Shown here piece after piece: positions 18,494-26,289 of a stretch of DNA of 33,336 nucleotides. Below the pieces are notes generated by a model, which was not told the DNA's origin, did not search any database, and worked only from the letters and a program-made list of their open reading frames with translations. The translations under genes and the position numbers were made by a program. This DNA comes from an uncultured Chlorobiaceae bacterium (GTDB lineage Bacteria > Bacteroidota > Chlorobiia > Chlorobiales > Chlorobiaceae): assembly GCA_903887845.1 (NCBI GenBank), contig CAISRC010000117.1, positions 1 through 33,336 of the forward strand, in the 5' to 3' direction. Within the stretch, counting starts at the first letter, position 1; every line of letters starts with the position of its first letter.

Positions 18494-18554
18494 CCGGTCA
18501 GCGTTAAAAGCCTTCTTCAGAATTCAGATTAGGAAAAGGGTTAACGCTGACCGG
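18494..18554 (-). repeat. Perfect 14-bp inverted repeat between peptidase and membrane-protein genes
   Basis: CCGGTCAGCGTTAA (18494-18507) is matched exactly by its reverse complement at 18541-18554. Inside, CCTT and AAGG could extend the stem. The right arm starts 8 bp after the C1 peptidase stop codon. No T-run follows on either side, so it is not a textbook intrinsic terminator. It may be an mRNA-stabilising or Rho-linked hairpin, or a repeat of the genome. Confidence 0.75.
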
Positions 18555-18561
18555 AAGAGGG

Positions 18562-19479
18562 TCATGCTTTGAATTCGCCAGTGTCAATCCACTCGTTTTT
18601 CAGGAGTACCCACCAGTCAACAGCCAATCCTTTCAAAACATAATCGTAAGGCAACCAGCCATAACCGCCGTCGCCCCATCCTGTTCCCCATGAGTTTCTG
18701 ATAAGCAGGGCACCTTTGGTTTCCGTTGCCTTGGGATTGGTATTCTTGATTATCATGTTGTCATCATAACCGACAGCAGCAATGGCATGGCCACCTGCAA
18801 TTTTTTCTCCGGTGGTAGGAAAGGGTATTTTGCCAGTTGTAGCCGCCTGTGATATCGAGTTATAGACGGTAAAACCAAACATTGAGGGAATACCTGCCGT
18901 GAGATTTGCTTTGATCTGTGTCAGCAGCACACTTTTCACAGTCCCCATCGGATCAAGACGGTAATAACTTATCGCCTGATAGTTCTGGGCAAAAGCGTAA
19001 CAGAAGGCCGAAGGTTCTTTGTCAAAATCAGCGACAACATAGGGTAAATACTCTTCCGGAGGCACACCAAAAAGGACAAGCGCACCCATTGTTGAGCGAA
19101 GAAATGCCCCGGTATCACCAGTCCAGTGCAACAGGTTTCTCGTCGTCTTGTAGAGAAAAAGCCGCGATGCATCAATATGTTTGCCAAATGCCCTTCTTTC
19201 AAAATACTCGACAATCCCAACGCCAGCGTGTGCCGTACAAGCACCAATAGATCCCTGATTTTCAATCGGAGAGCACCATGGCCTTAAATCGACAGAGGGA
19301 ACCAACTTCAGTTTTTCCGGTTTTGCAACTCCCGATTTTGCAAGCATCGCCTTCACAGAGTCCACCTGCCCCAACTGCTTCCTGCCTGGTGAAACGTGAT
19401 TATGATCTGCCGTGTAATCCATAAAATCAGGATAATCCGGCAACCATCCCATTGCTGATATCTCCAGAATTTGACCCAT
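18562..19479 (-). CDS. C1 (papain-like) cysteine peptidase (305 aa)
   Basis: The catalytic layout of peptidase family C1 is complete. The oxyanion glutamine and nucleophile lie in ENQGSIGACTAHAGVG (Q75, C81), the histidine in GGHAIAAVGYDD (H231), and the asparagine in LLIRNSWGTGWGDGGYGWLP (N262). The N-terminal GWLPDYPDFMDYT is typical of bacterial and archaeal C1A-type enzymes with a short leader. There is no signal peptide, membrane segment or long inhibitory propeptide, so the enzyme should be cytoplasmic unless carried out by another route. An excellent ribosome site (GGAGGAAGTT, then ATG at 19479) supports the start. It lies 28 bp after the GH13 gene, so the two are probably co-transcribed. 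A link with the eCIS downstream is inferred from position only. Confidence 0.92.
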   Translation of the reverse strand: MGQILEISAMGWLPDYPDFMDYTADHNHVSPGRKQLGQVDSVKAMLAKSGVAKPEKLKLVPSVDLRPWCSPIENQGSIGACTAHAGVGIVEYFERRAFGKHIDASRLFLYKTTRNLLHWTGDTGAFLRSTMGALVLFGVPPEEYLPYVVADFDKEPSAFCYAFAQNYQAISYYRLDPMGTVKSVLLTQIKANLTAGIPSMFGFTVYNSISQAATTGKIPFPTTGEKIAGGHAIAAVGYDDNMIIKNTNPKATETKGALLIRNSWGTGWGDGGYGWLPYDYVLKGLAVDWWVLLKNEWIDTGEFKA

Positions 19480-19507
19480 AACTTCCTCCAGATTTAGTTA
19501 AAGCTGT

Positions 19508-21382
19508 TTACGCCACCTTGAAAATCACACATCCTGCGGCAGGGACAGTTACCTGTATCGCCTTACCATTCAGAGCCTCCACTGTCACCTGCGAAAGTAT
19601 CTGGTTACTATCTGTAGAGTAGACGCATAAGAACGTACTTCCAGCATTGTGTAAATCGTTATCGATCGTTACCCATGCAGTGACTGCTTCGTTGTAATTG
19701 GTATTGATTGCGACGACAATTTCCTGTGTATCAAGTATGCGAGACCATGGCACAACCGAACGGATTTCCGTTCCAAACATTTTTGGAAAGCCGAAATGGA
19801 CTCCATCACCGGAAATTTCTCGCAGGTACTGACGTCCTCGACGCAGAGCAAGTTCCGACTTGCGGATTTTGAGTATTTTTGCAAATTCTATATAGGCATA
19901 CGAGTTTTCATTGAAAAAATGATATCCCGAACTTTCGAATGAGCCATAGCCTCCGCCAAACATAGATTCGCGTAAAAAAACATCATTACCATCACGCTCT
20001 TCTGTGGCATGACCATTGAAATACTGTTCTGATCCATAATAAACACAAGGAATACCCAGGGTCAACGCATTAAGGGCAAGAACATTCAGAATCAATTTAC
20101 TTCCTTCTTCATTCTCACTCGGGGAACAGAAACGAGCTTTCCAATTCCCTTTGCGCACCTGATCGTGATCATCGAAAACAGTCACAACCTTGTCACGGAA
20201 CCAGGTGTGTGATTCTTTATTTACAAGCATTGAGTTGCGAAACAGATCAAAATAATCCGACGGATTCCGATAGCCCTTGGCAAGATATTCCAATTTTTCG
20301 GGAATTTCATCAATGCCGAGTGCTGCATCAAGTCCCGTTGTTTCGAGCGTATCGAAAGCACGGGCTCTTCCCCCGGTGATTTCGCCAATCAGAAAAAACC
20401 TGTCCTTACCGAGCGTTTGGGCAAATTCATGAATGACCGACGCGAAATACCGCGTTGCGCCGATATCCATATGCTTCACCGTGTCAATTCTGAATCCGTC
20501 TACATCTGCCAGAGCTATCCAGTATTTGTAAACAGCGGTCAACACCTGGAGGGCTTTGGAAGGCGTATAGTTATCGGAGAGACCAAACCCATGATAAACA
20601 TCTTTTAAATCGCAGAAATCACCTTCGCGAAATTCAGGGTCATTATCCCAACTATTAATTCGTCCTTTGCGGGTGAAGGTAGTGGGTTCCTGTAGCTCAA
20701 GAGGAAATACCGCCTCTTTTGTATTATGCGTTGCTTCAGAACGGAATGGAATAGTCGGGTTACCATGGGCATCATTAAAACCCGCAACCTCGTAGGTATT
20801 CCCATCCCATCGTGGATCAAGATAAGAGTTCCCATTTTGGTCCGTCATAAGGTATCGATCGGGATTGTACGAAAACACATTGCCGGTATGATTGATGATG
20901 ATATCAAGCACAACATAAATGCCCATGGAATGGGCTGTTTGCACCAATTCCACAAGGTCGTTTTCGGTACCGAAATGAGGATCAAGAGATAAAAAATTCT
21001 GGATGCCATACCCATGATAGGTTTCGGCAAATTCAACCTGCTTAAACACGGGGCTGACCCACAATGCGGTGATTCCCAGGCGTTGCAGATATCCGAGTTT
21101 ACCGATCAACCCTTTCAAATTCCCACCTTTCCAGCCTTGACCGTTTGCAACCCATTGGTCGCGGGAGATATTTCCGGCATGTTCCCGCGAAAACATTGGG
21201 GTGCCATTACCGCTTACCTTCAAACCATTGTTGTCCCGATATCCGATTTCCTTCCCATCAGAAAAACGGTCGACCAGCAGAAAATAGAACACCTGATCTT
21301 CCCAGGCAGGAGGAGATGGTGTATAATCTGTTTTCGAAACAATAACGGCGAAATCGGTATCGGCAATTTGCGTAAATGACAT
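19508..21382 (-). CDS. GH13 alpha-amylase family glycosidase (624 aa)
   Basis: All four GH13 motifs are present, numbered from the start I prefer: region I VLDIIINH (D160-H165), region II GFRIDTVKH (nucleophile D300), region III LIGEITGG (acid E334) and region IV VFDDHDQV (H406, D407). The (beta/alpha)8 barrel begins at QVFYFLLVDRFSDG, and a C-terminal beta domain ends near residue 624. It should hydrolyse or rearrange alpha-1,4-glucans such as glycogen or maltodextrins in the cytoplasm, since no signal peptide is seen. The frame extends to an upstream ATG at 21457, but that lies inside an inverted repeat and adds 25 unlike residues, so I chose the ATG at 21382 (MSFTQIADTD). Neither start has a strong ribosome site. 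Specificity within GH13 cannot be settled by eye. Confidence 0.9.
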   Translation of the reverse strand: MSFTQIADTDFAVIVSKTDYTPSPPAWEDQVFYFLLVDRFSDGKEIGYRDNNGLKVSGNGTPMFSREHAGNISRDQWVANGQGWKGGNLKGLIGKLGYLQRLGITALWVSPVFKQVEFAETYHGYGIQNFLSLDPHFGTENDLVELVQTAHSMGIYVVLDIIINHTGNVFSYNPDRYLMTDQNGNSYLDPRWDGNTYEVAGFNDAHGNPTIPFRSEATHNTKEAVFPLELQEPTTFTRKGRINSWDNDPEFREGDFCDLKDVYHGFGLSDNYTPSKALQVLTAVYKYWIALADVDGFRIDTVKHMDIGATRYFASVIHEFAQTLGKDRFFLIGEITGGRARAFDTLETTGLDAALGIDEIPEKLEYLAKGYRNPSDYFDLFRNSMLVNKESHTWFRDKVVTVFDDHDQVRKGNWKARFCSPSENEEGSKLILNVLALNALTLGIPCVYYGSEQYFNGHATEERDGNDVFLRESMFGGGYGSFESSGYHFFNENSYAYIEFAKILKIRKSELALRRGRQYLREISGDGVHFGFPKMFGTEIRSVVPWSRILDTQEIVVAINTNYNEAVTAWVTIDNDLHNAGSTFLCVYSTDSNQILSQVTVEALNGKAIQVTVPAAGCVIFKVA

Positions 21383-21410
21383 ACGAGTTAATTTTAATCT
21401 TGTCAGAAGT

Positions 21411-21458
21411 AATGGATTCGTTGAAAAAAAGATACCTCTTTCTTTCAACGAATCCATT
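21411..21458 (-). promoter_or_regulatory. Perfect 16-bp inverted repeat ahead of the GH13 gene
   Basis: AATGGATTCGTTGAAA (21411-21426) is repeated exactly in inverse at 21443-21458 with a 16-base spacer. It lies 29 bp upstream of the preferred GH13 start, in the roughly 300-bp recC-GH13 gap (21383-21682). The gap holds no other gene I can support. A smaller GACACC/GGTGTC stem lies at 21498-21517. The large repeat could be an operator or a 5'-leader hairpin controlling the GH13-peptidase pair. No poly-T follows it, so a terminator role is less likely. Confidence 0.6.
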
Positions 21459-21682
21459 TTGAATTATTTCAACAACGGTATCGGAATGACTGCCAGGGAC
21501 ACCCTAAATTTGGTGTCAAAAAGCATCTTATCGACGTATCTCTCAAATACTTTAACTGTAAAAGTAACAAAAATTAGCTCCCCTCAAAAAATTCTACCGC
21601 AAAAGACTGAGAATACAGAATTCAAAAGCAACTATTTGAGCTCAATCTTCTGATGGTCAAACGAGGTCATCTTAAAATCATA

Positions 21683-24600
21683 TCAGTTTTTTGCAAACTT
21701 GGAATCCCCTGCCGCCTCCATCATTGGCCAGAGTAACGCAACAGACAATGCACAGAACTCTTCATCAAAGGGCTCTGTGGCACCAAAACAGCGCTGAATC
21801 GCCGGATCGGAGCCTTCGCCCGGGCGATTATTAAAGCTGTCGTCGCGCCACTCTTTTCGGGCAGCATCAATCGTTCCCTTGGTGGCATAAGCAAGTGAGG
21901 AGCGCGGGAAAAAGCGCAGGGGCATTGAGAGGCCCTGCCAGTAGTGGTTGAGCAGATTCTCCAGAAGAGCTTCGGCCCCATCAAGAGGCGCAAAGGTTCT
22001 GGCCTCATTCTCCATCACAAGAAGTGTCTGTTTGGGGTATCCTGGTTGGGCAACGGCATTGAGCACGAGATGCTCAATCCAGCTTCTCATGATGTCCTTC
22101 ATCTTCAGCCGGGCGTATCGGTAGTGCAGGAGGCTTTGTGGCCAAAGGCGGTCGAGCCGTCCGGTGAGGCGGAAAGCGCCAAGCTGAAGATCGACCTCAA
22201 GCGGCTCCAGCATACCTCTGCCGCCAATGCTCTCCTGCACTGTTGCGGCAAACTCCTCTACCTCGCCAAGAATTCTGGTGAAAAGCTGTTCGCCGTGATG
22301 CGCTGGCGGAAGCATCCCCCTGCTCAGGAAAAGCGGGAGCAGCTCGTGAGTCTCCCCTCCCCCAAGCACCATCTCAAGCAGCTCCTGTTTGAGGCTGTAG
22401 AGTTCAAGCCCCTCAACCGCGAATGGCTCCCGATCCTCAAGCGGCAGTGCAGTGCCCTCAAGCCGGATGCCGAGGCGCTGTTCAAGGAAAAATCCTGACG
22501 GGTTATCGTAAAAGCGCAAGAGCCTCTCCAGCGAGAGGGTTTTCCACTCCTCCGGCGGTTCCGCAAGGGGGGCGCTCATAAAAGGGTGCGAGCGGGTTGC
22601 CGAGCTCTCTTTCTCCACAAGCGCCCGGTAGTTCTCGGCAGAGTAGCTGAAGAGCGGAGAACCTGCGGTAAAATACTCCCGATTAAAGGCTTGCAGGCGA
22701 TGGCGCACCACAAGATGCTCCTCCACCGAACCGCCTTCAGGAAGCGAGAAGCCGCGCCGCACAGCGTCAAGCAGTTCGCTGACCAGCACCGATGGCGGCA
22801 GTTCGCTGTTATCACGGATGCTCTGGCCGACATAGCTGATGTAGAGCAGATCGCGGGCCGAGAGGAGCGACTCCAGAAAGAGGTAGCGATCTTCATTGCG
22901 AAGTGAGCGGTCGCCCTTCTGCGGTTCACGGGCAATGAGGTCAAAACCCGGTGCGCGGCTCTGGCGGGGAAAGGCGTTGTCGTTCATGCCGATAAGCACC
23001 ACAACCCGGAAGGGAATGCTCCGCATGGGCAGCATGGCGCAAAAGGTGATGCCGCCCGTCATAAAGCCCAGCCCCTGCTCCTGATGCTCAAGGCGTGCTT
23101 TGAGCCAGGAGAGCATCACCGCAGGCGAAACGTCGCCGGTAAACTCGGCCTTCGTCACAATGTTGCCAAGCTCTTCGGCAAGCTCGGCAATGACCGAAAA
23201 CTCCCGCTCGGAGCTGTCGGAGGGGGCAATGAAATCGGCCAGCAGCGCCTGAAGCTGAACGCGCCACTCTGCAAGCGTTCGGGAACGCTCAAAGCTCTTG
23301 ACAAAGCGGTCAACCCTCTCAACAAACTCGGCAAACTTGCCAAGGCTCTCTGCAACCGAGCCTGACATATCGTCATAAGGGAGAATACCGTTAAAAAGCT
23401 GATTCTCGTCCGGCATGGCGTAGCCGAGCAGCAGCCGGTCGAGCCCCGCCCTCCAGGAGTTGTCGCGATAGGCGGGAAGGTTCCGCGAGGTGCGATCGCC
23501 TTCATCCATTCCCCAGCGAATGCCGCTCTTTTCAATCCAGCCACGAATCAGCTCAAGCTCACCGAGGTCGAGCGAAAAACGACGACTCATCGGCGGCGAT
23601 GCAAGCAGATCAAAAATCTCCGAAGCGGCAAGACGGCTGCCGGGGAGAGCCAGCAGCTTCAGCAGCGCCGAAGCAATCTCCCCCTCATTCATCATCCGCC
23701 GGTCAGCAATGGAGTAGTGAAGCGCCACGGTACCATCCCCGCCAGCTCCAAAGACACTGGAGATGTATGGGGAATAGCTCTCAATATCCGGGGTCATCAC
23801 CACAATATCATGCGGGCTCAGGTCGGGGTACTCCTCAAAGATAGCAAGGATGTTGTCGTAAAGCACCTCAATTTCACGAAGCGGGCTGTGGCAGGAGTGA
23901 ATCCGGAGCGAACGGTCATCGGGGTCAAGCGGGCGCAACTCGCCCTCCTCGCCCGTTCCCGAGAGGTTCAAAATATCCGACTGCAGGGCATGGAGCAGGC
24001 ACTCCTCCCCCGGATCGTCATAGCGCTCCTCCTGATGCAACGCGCTGTCGCTCAGGTCGATAATCATCTCGGAAAAATCGCGCCCGATGCGCCCAAGCGA
24101 CGCAAGCAGCGGGTTCCCCTCACTGCGCAGGGCTCGCTCCTCTTCCGTCAACCGGGCGCTTACCTTTTTGGAGAGAATATCGCCCCAATACTCTTGAGTC
24201 GGGCTCAGAAGAAAGAGGTTCACCTCCGTCACCCTGGCAACCGCCGAGAGCATATCGAGATGGAACTTCGGCAGGTAGGAGATACCGAAGAGGGTGATTC
24301 TCTCGGGAATCTCCTTTGCCCCCGGCGACGCAGCGTTCAACTGCTGGCAGAAGAGATCCTTCAGCCTTCCCCGATGCACGCCCCCTCCCTCTGCAAGTTT
24401 TCGCCAGAGGATAGACTGCCACTCCTCGCCCGATGGCTTCGTCTCCCCCGCCTCCCAGCCCGCCAGCATCTCCGAACGGAAAAGCGTGTACTGGTCGAAG
24501 GTGTCGGCAATTTTCTCCGACAACTGAAAAAGCTTGAGCCCGTCAGGATCATCGGCCAGATAGTGACGCAACGTGCCGAAAGGCTCCGTAAAGAGCAGCT

Positions 24601-24901
24601 CCGGCAGCAGCCGCATGATCTTCCAGCTCATCACCTCCGGCGCAAACGCAGAGGTATCGGGCATATCCCGCAAGATCGTGCAGAACAGCTCCTGCACCAT
24701 CGCGTTCGGGAAAGGATAGTGCCCGTTAGCCCAGACGCCAAACCGCGCAGCCAGCTCCATCGAAAGCCAGCGCTGCATCCCCCGGCTCTGCACCACAATC
24801 ACCTCCTTGGTGAACGCCGAGGCGAGCGGCTGTCGGAGCGTCGTGGCGAGGGTATCAACCAGAACTTCCATCCGGTTGCTGGTGTAGAGGTTAAGTGGCA
24901 T
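21683..24901 (-). CDS. recC: RecC, exonuclease V gamma subunit (1072 aa)
   Basis: RecC is the Chi-scanning subunit of the RecBCD helicase-nuclease that processes double-strand ends. The N-terminus LYTSNRMEVLVDTLA, then VVQSRGMQRWLSMELA (about 36-51) and NGHYPFPNAMVQELF are diagnostic. Further helicase-like RecC segments include ITLFGISYLPKFHLDMLSAV, then SCHSPLREIEVLYDNILAIF, then DIVVMTPDIESYSPYISSVF, then VVLIGMNDNAFPRQSRAPGF with DLIAREPQKGDRSLRNEDRY. The length is close to the E. coli protein (1122 aa). Neither recB nor recD is adjacent on either side, which is unusual since recC often leads recB-recD. The gene is clearly richer in G+C than its surroundings, which creates long false open frames on the opposite strand. 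Confidence 0.96.
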   Translation of the reverse strand: MPLNLYTSNRMEVLVDTLATTLRQPLASAFTKEVIVVQSRGMQRWLSMELAARFGVWANGHYPFPNAMVQELFCTILRDMPDTSAFAPEVMSWKIMRLLPELLFTEPFGTLRHYLADDPDGLKLFQLSEKIADTFDQYTLFRSEMLAGWEAGETKPSGEEWQSILWRKLAEGGGVHRGRLKDLFCQQLNAASPGAKEIPERITLFGISYLPKFHLDMLSAVARVTEVNLFLLSPTQEYWGDILSKKVSARLTEEERALRSEGNPLLASLGRIGRDFSEMIIDLSDSALHQEERYDDPGEECLLHALQSDILNLSGTGEEGELRPLDPDDRSLRIHSCHSPLREIEVLYDNILAIFEEYPDLSPHDIVVMTPDIESYSPYISSVFGAGGDGTVALHYSIADRRMMNEGEIASALLKLLALPGSRLAASEIFDLLASPPMSRRFSLDLGELELIRGWIEKSGIRWGMDEGDRTSRNLPAYRDNSWRAGLDRLLLGYAMPDENQLFNGILPYDDMSGSVAESLGKFAEFVERVDRFVKSFERSRTLAEWRVQLQALLADFIAPSDSSEREFSVIAELAEELGNIVTKAEFTGDVSPAVMLSWLKARLEHQEQGLGFMTGGITFCAMLPMRSIPFRVVVLIGMNDNAFPRQSRAPGFDLIAREPQKGDRSLRNEDRYLFLESLLSARDLLYISYVGQSIRDNSELPPSVLVSELLDAVRRGFSLPEGGSVEEHLVVRHRLQAFNREYFTAGSPLFSYSAENYRALVEKESSATRSHPFMSAPLAEPPEEWKTLSLERLLRFYDNPSGFFLEQRLGIRLEGTALPLEDREPFAVEGLELYSLKQELLEMVLGGGETHELLPLFLSRGMLPPAHHGEQLFTRILGEVEEFAATVQESIGGRGMLEPLEVDLQLGAFRLTGRLDRLWPQSLLHYRYARLKMKDIMRSWIEHLVLNAVAQPGYPKQTLLVMENEARTFAPLDGAEALLENLLNHYWQGLSMPLRFFPRSSLAYATKGTIDAARKEWRDDSFNNRPGEGSDPAIQRCFGATEPFDEEFCALSVALLWPMMEAAGDSKFAKN

Positions 24902-25013
24902 GGTGTGGAGAATGTCGTTTTATCAGGATGCGTTCATCTCACACTGCGATTTACCGGTGGCTCTACAATAAAGTGATTCATGAGCAACATCACAACCGTA
25001 AAGCTATGCGCCG

Positions 25014-25169
25014 TCAAACACTAAACAGCTCAAGCCAAACACCCGGCTCACAATGCTGATGAAAGAACGAAACCACAATCAATTCATCTAAGTTTGGAAG
25101 ATAAATGAGCGAATAAGGAAACTTACGAAATAGCACTCGGCGGAACTCCTCTTCGAGCATGACCAACAT
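25014..25169 (-). pseudogene. ParE/RelE-family toxin remnant, N-terminal part missing (51 aa)
   Basis: Directly after the antitoxin, with TGATG overlap, a 51-codon frame reads MLVMLEEEFRRVLFRKFPYS followed by LIYLPNLDELIVVSFFHQHC and EPGVW. Its middle and end match the C-terminal part of ParE-type toxins: a basic RRxLxRRFPYxIxY strand, then ExIxVVxxxHxxRxPxxW. A complete toxin has about 95 residues. The first half, with the two long helices, is absent, so this is most likely a dead toxin left by an internal deletion. The start overlap with the antitoxin gene has been kept or recreated. The stop is at 25016-25014. Confidence 0.75.
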
Positions 25170-25408
25170 CAGGGTTTACCCGGAAACAATTTTGATCGAA
25201 CCTGTTCCCATGGAACAGCCGTGGAAGGGTCTGCACGATGTGCGGCAACACGACGATGTAACTCAGCCATTTGGGCTTGTGACAACTCAACCGTATTTGA
25301 CGCCTCGGCAGCAATGCTATCCCAGATGTCCTCGACGAGCTGAATGCGCTCGGAAACGGAGAGCTTTAAATATTCAGCAGTGGTGGCAGAAGTAGTCATG
25401 GACGACAT
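25169..25408 (-). CDS. Addiction-module antitoxin, TIGR02574-type (about 79 aa)
   Basis: The core YLKLSVSERIQLVEDIWDSI is the signature of the small TIGR02574 addiction-module proteins, which act as antitoxins of ParE/RelE toxins. The remaining LSQAQMAELHRRVAAHRADP and VPWEQVRSKL complete the family length. The frame extends further upstream to 25447, but family members begin shortly before the LKLS motif. I therefore place the start at the ATG at 25408, with the ATG at 25399 equally possible. The stop overlaps the start of the truncated toxin. With its toxin broken, it may act only as a repressor, as protection against related toxins, or be drifting. Confidence 0.85.
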   Translation of the reverse strand: MSSMTTSATTAEYLKLSVSERIQLVEDIWDSIAAEASNTVELSQAQMAELHRRVAAHRADPSTAVPWEQVRSKLFPGKP

Positions 25409-25519
25409 ATCAATCAAGGTTAATGTTTGAACGCATAAAAGCAGCAAGCATCCTCAAATCTGAACAATAATACATGCATGTGGGCTGATATAAATAATGT
25501 ATACAAACCAGACATTACA

Positions 25520-25828
25520 TCAAGCCGATGAAGAAACACGATCAGACAGCCATCTTTTGAACGATGTTTGACTTTCACCTGAAGGTTTCCCAAGTAATAA
25601 ACCCTCAACACTGATATCCTCATCAAGCTCTTTCCAATGAATACCATGCCCTTTCCCAATCAGCCGCCAGTTCTGACGTTCTGATTCGGTTGCGTTCATA
25701 AGTCGTGGATACCACGCAAGCGGAACGATAATAGAGCGTCCATCACTCAAATCTACTGTTAAAGCATCAAGCGAAACAGCTACATGCTCTACTGCTGATA
25801 CATTGAGTTCAATTGTTGAAGTAACCAT
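25520..25828 (-). CDS. DUF2442 protein, probable partner of the DUF4160 gene (102 aa)
   Basis: The sequence VAVSLDALTVDLSDGRSIIV, followed by PLAWYPRLMNATESERQNWR and GHGIHWKELDEDISVEGLLL, is the DUF2442 pattern (xxGRxIxVPLxWxPRLxxA, then IHWxxLDEDISVxGLL). The start at 25828 (MVTSTIELNV) is chosen because the longer frame adds only residues overlapping the upstream gene. The start overlaps the DUF4160 gene by 20 bp, so the two are co-translated. DUF4160/DUF2442 pairs recur in bacterial genomes in toxin-antitoxin-like settings; which one would be the toxin is not established here. Confidence 0.88.
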   Translation of the reverse strand: MVTSTIELNVSAVEHVAVSLDALTVDLSDGRSIIVPLAWYPRLMNATESERQNWRLIGKGHGIHWKELDEDISVEGLLLGKPSGESQTSFKRWLSDRVSSSA

Positions 25829-26045
25829 GCCAAGCCTCCAGTAAATACTGTTGATGTTCAATGACGATTATTTGAATCCTGGCAATTTCATGCCTTGAAA
25901 AACCACCACTACTTTGCAAGCGAACCGGATCGAGCCAAAATTTAGCCAGATTATCATCACGTTCAACATGGATATGAGAAGGTTCGCTTTTATCGCTCGC
26001 AAAAAAGAAAAGCCGATAGGCACCAATACGCACAACAGTTGGCAT
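25809..26045 (-). CDS. DUF4160 protein (78 aa)
   Basis: The start MPTVVRIGAYRLFFFASDKS and the next EPSHIHVERDDNLAKFWLDP are a textbook DUF4160 protein: P.I..I.GY.F.F...D..EP.HIHV. The end FSRHEIARIQIIVIEHQQYL followed by EAWHGYF also fits. The frame opens earlier at 26126, but the family start is the ATG at 26045, preceded by GAGAG, a weak ribosome site. It overlaps DUF2442 downstream. The HIHV and related residues could bind a ligand or metal. The molecular role is unknown. Confidence 0.9.
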   Translation of the reverse strand: MPTVVRIGAYRLFFFASDKSEPSHIHVERDDNLAKFWLDPVRLQSSGGFSRHEIARIQIIVIEHQQYLLEAWHGYFNN

Positions 26046-26144
26046 CTTTAATCTCTCTATTGTGAAGAGAATTGAAACGTCACTAAGCCAGTTGGAATCA
26101 CCCTTTTTATCTTCTTGGCTGATCAAAAAAAAACTTTCTGTCGA

Positions 26145-26172
26145 AGTATAATAAACAATTACAGGGCATCAA
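26145..26172 (-). promoter_or_regulatory. Candidate promoter of the DUF4160-DUF2442 pair
   Basis: On the minus strand TTGATG (26172-26167) and TATACT (26150-26145) are separated by 16 bp, about 100 bp before the DUF4160 start. The surrounding 26046-26289 gap holds no gene I can support. This is a consensus match only. Confidence 0.3.
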
Positions 26173-26289
26173 ACACTTTCCCGACTTCTACCAATGAGTG
26201 CGGAAACTCGGAATTCAGGAACTGGATGATTGAGCTGTTCGGCAATTTGCTGATGTTTCATGCACAGGATATTCTCTCCGGTTCGCTCA

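Noticed and set aside
18494-18554. Rho-independent terminator after the peptidase gene
   Set aside because: The stem is strong, but the loop is long and no T-run follows, so I call it an inverted repeat only.
23717-24976. A 419-codon open frame on the plus strand opposite recC
   Set aside because: It lies wholly antisense to a certain gene in G+C-rich DNA, is rich in Arg, Gln and Leu without any family motif, and fits the shadow of recC codon use.
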